Source: an uncultured Collinsella sp.
GTDB taxonomy: Bacteria; Actinomycetota; Coriobacteriia; Coriobacteriales; Coriobacteriaceae
NCBI GenBank assembly: GCA_905207425.1
Contig: CAJLLB010000024.1
Location: 1-18,471, forward strand
DNA: 18,471 bases
Direction of reading: 5' to 3'
Both the position numbers and the translations under genes were made by a program. This document shows, piece after piece, positions 13,418 through 18,471 of the stretch. How positions within the stretch are numbered: position 1 is the stretch's first letter; every line of letters starts with the position of its first letter. A model generated the notes under the pieces. The model was not told where the DNA came from, ran no database searches, and saw only the letters and a program-made list of their open reading frames with translations.

Positions 13418-14923
13418 CTATTGAGGAAGCTCGATTTCGGCTTCCGACGGGATGCGGAAGTAGGTCTCGGTCCAGTCGGTGAGTTTGTGCTCGAGCTCGC
13501 GGGTGATGGCGCCGTCGAGCATGCGCCAGGTCCAGTTGCCGCCCAGCGTGGCAGGGGTGTTGATGCGCGCCTCGTTGCCCAAGTTGAGCAGGTCCTGCAT
13601 GGTGTAGATGCACGTGTCGCTCACGCTGGCGGCGATGGTGCGGTTGAGTGCATCTGCCATGGGTTCGCCGGCCTGCTGATGGGTGTACAGGGCTGCCTGC
13701 TCGCGCTGACGGGGGGTGGCCGTTCCCTCAAACCAACCGCGCGCCGTCTCGTTGTCGTGGGTGCCCACATAGGCGACGGTGTTGGCGATGTAGTTATGCG
13801 GCAGGTAGTACGAGTTGGTGCCCTCAAAGGCAAACTGCAGGATCTTCATGCCGGGGAAGCCCGAGTTGTCGCGCATGTCGATGACGCCGGGGGTGAGGAA
13901 GCCCAGGTCCTCGGCGATGATGGGCAGCGTGCCGAGCTTTTCCTCGAGCGTCTTGAAGAACTTGAGGCCGGGACCCTGCGTCCACGAACCGTAGGACGAA
14001 TCGGGCGAGGAGAACGGCACCTCCCAATAGGCCTCGAAGCCGCGGAAGTGATCCAGGCGGATGACGTCGTACATGTCGAGGGCGGCGCGAATGCGGCCCT
14101 CCCACCAGGAGAAGCCGTCGGACTCCATGGCGTCCCAGTCGTAGATGGGGTTGCCCCAGTACTGGCCGGTGGCCGAGAACTGGTCGGGCGGCGTGCCGGC
14201 GACGCTCACGGGATTGCCGGCGGCGTCGATCTTAAAGAGCTCAGGCGTCGCCCACATCTCGACGGAGTCACGCGAGACATAGATGGGCAGGTCGCCGATG
14301 ATGAGAATGTCGCGCTCGTTGGCATAGGCCTTGAGGCGGCTCCACTGGCGATCGAAGAAGTACTGCGTCATCTGGTGGTAGAGCATACGCGCCGGATGGT
14401 CGGCGCAGACCTTGGCGGAAGCCTCACCGCGGGTGCGGAGCTCCGCGGGCCACTCCCAAAACGCCTTGAGACCGCACTCCTCTTTGACGGTCATGAACTC
14501 ACAGTAGGGGATGAGCCAGTCCTCGTTGGCCTGGATAAAGTCATCGAAATCGGCCGGCTTGTCGGCAGCAAAGCGCTCAGCGGCGCGGTCGAGAATCTGA
14601 CGGCGGCCGCCAAAGATAGCACCGTAGTCGACATTGCTGGGGTCGGATCCCAGATACACGCCATCGATATCGCGCTGCTCCAGATACCCTGCCTCGATAA
14701 GCTCGGCAAAGTCGATAAAGTTGGGGTTGCCTGCGCGGGCCGAGAACGACTGATAGGGCGAATCGCCATAGCTGGTCGTCGTAAGGGGCAGAATCTGCCA
14801 GTAATGTTGTTTGCACGAGGCGAGAAAATCGACGAAGTCGTAGGCATTCCAGCCAAAGCCGCCGATTCCGTATGGTCCGGGCAGAGATGAGACGGGCATG
14901 AGGACGCCGCTTGCACGCTCCAT
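13418..14923 (-). CDS. malQ: 4-alpha-glucanotransferase (amylomaltase)
   Basis: The 501-residue GH77 enzyme transfers alpha-1,4-glucan segments between malto-oligosaccharides, releasing glucose and making longer chains for the phosphorylase. Landmarks are the N-terminal SGVLMPVSSLPGPYGIG, IIGDLPIYVS, IRLDHFRGFEAYW (nucleophilic Asp), IIAEDLG (acid/base Glu) and GTHDNETARGW (third carboxylate). Length matches bacterial MalQ of about 500 residues. I take the ATG at 14923, since the conserved N-terminus begins there; upstream TTG and GTG codons (14938, 14935) lie too close to the AGAAGG site. The promoter region carries a GTTTAAAC palindrome like those near the GntR gene, which ties the enzyme to the uptake genes. 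Confidence 0.95.
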   Translation of the reverse strand: MERASGVLMPVSSLPGPYGIGGFGWNAYDFVDFLASCKQHYWQILPLTTTSYGDSPYQSFSARAGNPNFIDFAELIEAGYLEQRDIDGVYLGSDPSNVDYGAIFGGRRQILDRAAERFAADKPADFDDFIQANEDWLIPYCEFMTVKEECGLKAFWEWPAELRTRGEASAKVCADHPARMLYHQMTQYFFDRQWSRLKAYANERDILIIGDLPIYVSRDSVEMWATPELFKIDAAGNPVSVAGTPPDQFSATGQYWGNPIYDWDAMESDGFSWWEGRIRAALDMYDVIRLDHFRGFEAYWEVPFSSPDSSYGSWTQGPGLKFFKTLEEKLGTLPIIAEDLGFLTPGVIDMRDNSGFPGMKILQFAFEGTNSYYLPHNYIANTVAYVGTHDNETARGWFEGTATPRQREQAALYTHQQAGEPMADALNRTIAASVSDTCIYTMQDLLNLGNEARINTPATLGGNWTWRMLDGAITRELEHKLTDWTETYFRIPSEAEIELPQ

Positions 14924-15008
14924 GAATGCGCTCACCAACCTTCTTGTTGTGGGGTCGGCCTGCCGATGGGTGTGCAGTCCGCCTCCGATGTTCTGATTCG
15001 ATACGCCT

Positions 15009-15037
15009 ATTGTAAAACATGTTGTTTAAACATGTAC
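15009..15037 (-). promoter_or_regulatory. malQ promoter with GTTTAAAC operator
   Basis: On the minus strand TACAAT (15014-15009) is a good -10 box; the -35 region is weak. Immediately upstream a near-perfect palindrome (15017-15035), ACATGTTGTTTAAACATGT, contains GTTTAAAC at 15024-15031. The spacing puts the motif within the promoter, as expected for a repressor site. The -10 sequence is identical to that of the PTS-HAD gene. Confidence 0.55.
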
Positions 15038-15086
15038 AGGCAAGATAAAAAAGTTGGTCGATTTTCGGCGAATGGTTACATGCCAT

Positions 15087-15122
15087 GAAAAAGCCCCGAC
15101 CTCACAACGTGAGATCGGGGCA
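15087..15122 (-). terminator. rho-independent terminator of galE
   Basis: On the minus strand, 21 nt after the galE stop, a 13-bp stem with one mismatch (15121-15109 with 15105-15093) and a 3-nt loop is followed by TTTTTC. This is a textbook terminator. Confidence 0.92.
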
Positions 15123-15142
15123 AGAGCGGTATGTAGGTTTTG

Positions 15143-16204
15143 CTACTCGGCGTCGGCGAAGCCGTTGGGGTTGTGGCTCTGCCAGTTCCAGCTATCGCGG
15201 CACATGTCCGCGATGTCGTACTGGGCCTTCCAGCCCATCATGCGCTCGGCCTTGGAGGCATCGCACCAGTTGGCAGCGATGTCGCCGGCGCGGCGCTCGC
15301 GGATCACGTAGGGCAGCTCCTTGCCACAAGCCTTGGAGAAGGCGGCGACGACCTCGAGTACCGAGGTGCCGGTGCCGGTGCCCAAGTTAAAGATCTCGAC
15401 GCCGGTCTTGCCGTTCATCCAGTTAAGGGCGGCCACGTGACCAGATGCCAGATCGCACACGTGGATGTAATCGCGCACGCCGGTGCCGTCGGGGGTGGGG
15501 TAGTCGTTGCCAAAGACCTGAACGGCCTCGAGCTTGCCCACGGCGACCTGGGCGACATAGGGCACCAGGTTGTTGGGGATGCCCTTGGGATCCTCGCCGA
15601 TCAGGCCCGACGGATGGGCGCCGATGGGATTGAAATAACGGAGTAACACGACGTCCCACTCGGGGTCGGCGGTGTGGACGTCCATAAGGATCTGCTCGAT
15701 CATCCACTTGGTCCAACCATAGGGGTTGGTCGCGGGCTTCTTAGGATCCTCCTCGGTGACGGGCGGGTTGTCCGGGTCGCCGTAGACGGTCGAGGAGCTC
15801 GAGAAGATGATGGACTTGCAGCCATGGTTGCGCATGACGTCGATGAGCACCAGGGTGTTCTCGATGTTGTTGTGGTAGTACTCGACGGGCTTGCTCACCG
15901 ACTCGCCGACGGCCTTAAAGCCGGCAAAGTGGATGACGCGGTCGATCTGATGGGTATCGAAGATCTTGTTCATCGCATCGCGGTCGAGCACGTTGGCCTC
16001 GTAGAAGGTGAGGTTCTTGGCGGCCTCGTCGCCCACGATGGTCTTGACGCGGTCGACGGCGACGGCGCTGGAGTTGGAGAGATCATCGACGATGACGACC
16101 TGGTAGCCACCCTCGAGCAGCTGAACGACGGTGTGCGAGCCGATAAAGCCGGCGCCACCGGTAACGAGGACACAGGTGTCTTTGGGGTCGAGTGCTTTGG
16201 ACAT
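15143..16204 (-). CDS. galE: UDP-glucose 4-epimerase
   Basis: The 353-residue extended short-chain dehydrogenase interconverts UDP-glucose and UDP-galactose with bound NAD in the cytoplasm, serving the Leloir pathway and supply of UDP-galactose for polysaccharides. It has the Rossmann motif TGGAGFIGSH (15-24), IHFAGFKAVGES, the catalytic SSSSTVYG (about 135-142) and Tyr162-x3-Lys166 in NPYGWTK. RYFNPIGAHPSG and RDYIHVCDLA are typical of GalE rather than other epimerases. Length is slightly above the usual 330-340. AGGAG six bases before the ATG sets the start. It is a single-gene unit with its own terminator; no galT or galK is present in the window. Confidence 0.96.
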   Translation of the reverse strand: MSKALDPKDTCVLVTGGAGFIGSHTVVQLLEGGYQVVIVDDLSNSSAVAVDRVKTIVGDEAAKNLTFYEANVLDRDAMNKIFDTHQIDRVIHFAGFKAVGESVSKPVEYYHNNIENTLVLIDVMRNHGCKSIIFSSSSTVYGDPDNPPVTEEDPKKPATNPYGWTKWMIEQILMDVHTADPEWDVVLLRYFNPIGAHPSGLIGEDPKGIPNNLVPYVAQVAVGKLEAVQVFGNDYPTPDGTGVRDYIHVCDLASGHVAALNWMNGKTGVEIFNLGTGTGTSVLEVVAAFSKACGKELPYVIRERRAGDIAANWCDASKAERMMGWKAQYDIADMCRDSWNWQSHNPNGFADAE

Positions 16205-16398
16205 GTAGTCTCCTATCGAATCAGGAACACTTCTTCAGGGGAGTATAGCGCAGGCGGGGACGCCCAAATCGTGCGCTGTAGGAAAAGCAGAGGATTGTGC
16301 TAACGTACTCATAGAAGAGCTTGCGTACGCATAACCTGATCTTTGGCATTTGCTTACGAGCCGCTGACCTTGCAGTTTCCTGCCGTTCGTGGAAATCG

Positions 16399-16426
16399 TT
16401 GGGACGCGCCATATGTACGCTAATAT
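16399..16426 (+). promoter_or_regulatory. candidate promoter of the wall-hydrolase gene
   Basis: TTGGGA (16399-16404), a 16-nt spacer and TAATAT (16421-16426) resemble a housekeeping promoter about 45 nt before the start codon. The surrounding sequence repeats ATATGTA. I see nothing else in the 266-nt gap between the divergent galE and hydrolase genes. Confidence 0.5.
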
Positions 16427-16470
16427 GTATGAGTTGAGCGACATATAAATAAGCATGTAACGGAGTACAT

Positions 16471-17676
16471 ATGTCACCAAACAGCGATTCCATCCTTTCC
16501 CAGGAGCTCTCGCGCCGCACTGCCCTCAAGGCCCTGTTCGGCGCCGCTTCTGCGGCAGTTCTTTTTGGCCTGCCCGCTCGCGCCCATGCGGCGGAGGCTT
16601 CCAAAGAAACCACCGATAAACTGAATGCCGCCCAGGCCCAGCTCGACGAGGTTCAGGCCCAGCTCGACAGCATCGCAAATGAGTATGCGGCGCTGGCCAA
16701 CAAGAATGCCCAGACCCTCAACGACATCGAGAATGTCCAGGGCAAGATTGACGACACGCAGGCCCAGATCGATGAAAAGAAGGCCGAGCTCAAGAAGAAG
16801 CGCAACGACCTTTCCGATCGCGTGGCCGCCAGCTACAAGTCCGGCGGCACGAACATCCTGTCGCTGCTGCTGGCCTCTGGCTCGTTTGAGGAACTCGTCG
16901 CCAACGCGCATTACGTTGAGAAGATCAACAAGAGCGACCGCGACGCCATCGAGGACATTCAGACCATCCAGGAAGAGCTCGATGCGCAAAAGACCGAGCT
17001 CGAGTCGCAGAAGGCCGACTTAGAGAAGCTCAAGGACCAGCAGACTGCCCAGATGCAGGACATGCAGGCCAAGCAGCAAGAAGTCCAGACCGTGCTGAAC
17101 GGTCTTTCCGACGACGTCAAGGAGCTCATGGCTCAGCGCGATTCCGAGATCCTCGCTGCCGCCCAGGCTGAGGAGGCCGCTAGGAAGGCTGCCGCTGCCG
17201 CGGCTGCCGCGAACAAGAACAATTCCTACTCGGGTGGTTCGAGCTCGGGTGGTGGATCGTACGCGCCCGGAACTCCGCAGCAGAATGCCGGCTCGGGCAA
17301 GCAGCAGGCTGTCGTCAACGCGTGCTACTCCACGCCTTCGCCGGGTCAGAACTGGTGCGCGGCGTGGGTTACCAATGTCTTCCGTAACGCCGGCGTTGGC
17401 TACTTTGGCGGCAACGCCTGCGACATGTTCAACGCCTGGTGCTATAGCTCCGACCGCTCGGCGCTGCAGGTGGGCATGATCGTGGCCGATTCCTCGCACA
17501 GCGGCACGGGTGCTCCGGGCCTTATCTACGGTCATGTGGGTATCTACGTTGGCGGCGGCATCGTTATGAGCAACGAGGGCGCCATTACGTCTAAGTCGCT
17601 TGACTCGTTTATTAGCTTCTATGGCACTGGCTCTGGCGTGCGTTGGGGCTGGCTCGGCGGTATTGCGCTGTCGTAG
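16471..17676 (+). CDS. secreted coiled-coil peptidoglycan hydrolase (CHAP-like)
   Basis: The 401-residue exported protein probably cuts or remodels peptidoglycan. The N-terminus (SRRTALKALFGAASAAVLFGL) looks like a twin-arginine signal, with likely cleavage after AHA near residue 40. Residues about 45-240 are a long charged coiled coil of the PcsB/CwlO type, split by an SGGTNILSLLLASGSFEELV segment (124-143). An Ala-rich and then Ser/Gly-rich linker (about 236-275) leads to a C-terminal papain-like domain (about 277-401) with Cys296 in NWCAAWV and His355 in YGHVGIYVGGG as catalytic pair. That layout fits CHAP better than NlpC/P60, though the families are related. GGAG five bases before the ATG supports the start. 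In homologues the coiled coil holds the enzyme inactive until a division partner (FtsEX) releases it; applying that here is inference. Confidence 0.88.
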   Translation: MSPNSDSILSQELSRRTALKALFGAASAAVLFGLPARAHAAEASKETTDKLNAAQAQLDEVQAQLDSIANEYAALANKNAQTLNDIENVQGKIDDTQAQIDEKKAELKKKRNDLSDRVAASYKSGGTNILSLLLASGSFEELVANAHYVEKINKSDRDAIEDIQTIQEELDAQKTELESQKADLEKLKDQQTAQMQDMQAKQQEVQTVLNGLSDDVKELMAQRDSEILAAAQAEEAARKAAAAAAAANKNNSYSGGSSSGGGSYAPGTPQQNAGSGKQQAVVNACYSTPSPGQNWCAAWVTNVFRNAGVGYFGGNACDMFNAWCYSSDRSALQVGMIVADSSHSGTGAPGLIYGHVGIYVGGGIVMSNEGAITSKSLDSFISFYGTGSGVRWGWLGGIALS

Positions 17677-17688
17677 CTGCGGCTTGGT

Positions 17689-17813
17689 CCGGGACAGTCC
17701 GAGAGGCATAAGGTTGCCTGCTCGGGCAGTCCTGCTCGCACGGAGAGCACATTAAGTGCTCTCCGGCTCGTGCGGAACTCGCGATCAACCTTATGCCTCT
17801 CGGACTGTCCCGG
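17689..17813. repeat. 125-nt element with 28-bp perfect inverted arms
   Basis: Positions 17689-17716 and 17786-17813 are perfect 28-nt inverted repeats. Inside the 69-nt centre a second perfect hairpin has 10-bp arms, CGGAGAGCAC (17741-17750) and GTGCTCTCCG (17756-17765), around ATTAA. No T-run follows, so it is not a simple terminator. The element starts 12 nt after the hydrolase stop and precedes that gene's probable terminator, so it would form part of its 3' untranslated RNA. A MITE-like repeat, a stable RNA structure or a protein-binding site are all possible. I see no protein-coding potential. Confidence 0.85.
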
Positions 17814-17864
17814 CCCTCTCGGATTCGGGGCGCGACACACCGGACTGGGTTATCTGAATATGGT

Positions 17865-17892
17865 GAAGGCCCCTTTCGGGGCCTTCTCTTTT
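17865..17892 (+). terminator. rho-independent terminator of the wall-hydrolase gene
   Basis: A perfect 9-bp stem, GAAGGCCCC with GGGGCCTTC, has a TTTC loop and is followed by TCTTTT. The T-run overlaps the murB stop codon of the opposite strand by two bases, so the two genes converge tightly. Confidence 0.85.
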
Positions 17893-18471
17893 AGAGGAAT
17901 TCGCCGACTCGGTGGACTTCGGGTTCTAGGTCTACGTTGAATTGGTCTTTGACGGTTGCCTGGATGTGGCGGATGAGTTCGTCGACATCGGCGGCGGTGG
18001 CGTGGTCGGCGTTGACGATGAAGCCGCAGTGCTTCTCGCTCACCTGCGCGCCGCCAACGGCGTGTCCTCGCAGGCCGGCATCCATGATGAGTTTGCCGGC
18101 AAAGTAACCCTCGGGGCGCTTGAAAGTGGAGCCGGCACTCGGCATGTCGAGCGGCTGCTTGTCCTCGCGGCGCTGGCGGTAGTCATCCATGTCGGCCTTG
18201 ATCATCGCGGCGTTGCCCGGGGCGAGATTGAAAGTGGCCGAAAGCACGATGAAGCCGTCGTCGGCGATGCGGCTCTTGCGATAACCCAGGTTGAGCTCGT
18301 CGACATCGAACTCGATGATGCTGCCGCTACCGCGGGTACCGTCGTCAAGCATGCGGGCGGGCTTGTAGGCGCGCACGGACTCCAGCACATCGGCCATGCA
18401 GGCACCGTAGGCACCGGCGTTCATGTAGCAGGCACCGCCGACCGATCCGGGAATGCCCGAGATGGGCTCCA
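17891..18471 (-). CDS. murB: UDP-N-acetylenolpyruvoylglucosamine reductase, 3' part
   Basis: The C-terminal roughly 193 residues of MurB are present. This is the FAD enzyme that uses NADPH to reduce UDP-GlcNAc-enolpyruvate to UDP-MurNAc in peptidoglycan precursor synthesis. The reading frame is open to the right edge, where ISGIPGSVGGACYMNAGAYG is the family's substrate/FAD-binding segment, so the gene continues beyond the window; an internal ATG at 18424 is not the start. GSTFKRPEG carries the catalytic Ser, and LEPEVHRVGEF at the C-terminus carries the catalytic Glu. About one third of the usual 300 or so residues, including most of the FAD domain, lies outside the window. Confidence 0.95.
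   Translation of the reverse strand, partial: EPISGIPGSVGGACYMNAGAYGACMADVLESVRAYKPARMLDDGTRGSGSIIEFDVDELNLGYRKSRIADDGFIVLSATFNLAPGNAAMIKADMDDYRQRREDKQPLDMPSAGSTFKRPEGYFAGKLIMDAGLRGHAVGGAQVSEKHCGFIVNADHATAADVDELIRHIQATVKDQFNVDLEPEVHRVGEFL

Noticed and set aside
13421..14890. 489-codon plus-strand reading frame opposite malQ
   Set aside because: It is an antisense shadow; malQ carries all catalytic motifs and the plus-strand frame shows none.
17619..17840. Short minus-strand reading frame across the 28-bp inverted repeat
   Set aside because: It is composed of the repeat arms and the antisense of the hydrolase gene's end, and has no ribosome site.

Overview
The window looks like chromosomal DNA of a Coriobacteriia member, most likely Collinsella or a close relative. 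That is inference from protein flavour, codon use strongly biased to G/C in third positions, and GC-rich terminators. No rRNA or marker search could be run. The content is mostly ordinary carbohydrate metabolism and cell-wall biology. The interest lies in one unusual fusion protein, a likely shared operator, and several strongly structured intergenic elements.

Layout. Positions 1-275 hold a possible gene tail, two look-alike terminator hairpins flanking a tRNA T-arm fragment, and tRNA-Gln(UUG) on the minus strand. Positions 313-2382 (minus) encode a cytoplasmic protein with two peptidoglycan-binding repeats and a long-chain polyprenyl diphosphate synthase. Positions 2496-4946 (minus) encode an 816-residue sugar PTS protein in which EIIC and EIIB are followed by a complete Cof-type HAD phosphatase. 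A TreR/HutC-like GntR regulator is divergent from it (5174-5893). Positions 6200-10565 (plus) are a complete sugar ABC importer: Tat-type lipoprotein binding protein, two permeases and an MsmX/UgpC-like ATPase. Its cistrons are separated by strong hairpins.

Positions 10634-10995 contain a terminator, three related long inverted repeats and the opposing glgP terminator. Minus-strand glgP, malQ and galE follow. A plus-strand secreted coiled-coil/CHAP-like wall hydrolase (16471-17676) comes next. The window ends with a 125-nt hairpin element with 28-bp perfect arms, a terminator and the 3' part of murB (minus), cut by the window edge.

How the genes fit together. Near-identical GTTTAAAC-type palindromes lie in the PTS/GntR divergent promoter region, in the ABC importer promoter and in the malQ promoter. 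This suggests that the GntR protein co-ordinates two uptake routes and intracellular glucan processing. The model is uptake of alpha-glucosides or malto-oligosaccharides, disproportionation by MalQ, phosphorolysis by GlgP to glucose-1-phosphate, and a link to UDP-sugars through GalE. The substrate assignment is inference.
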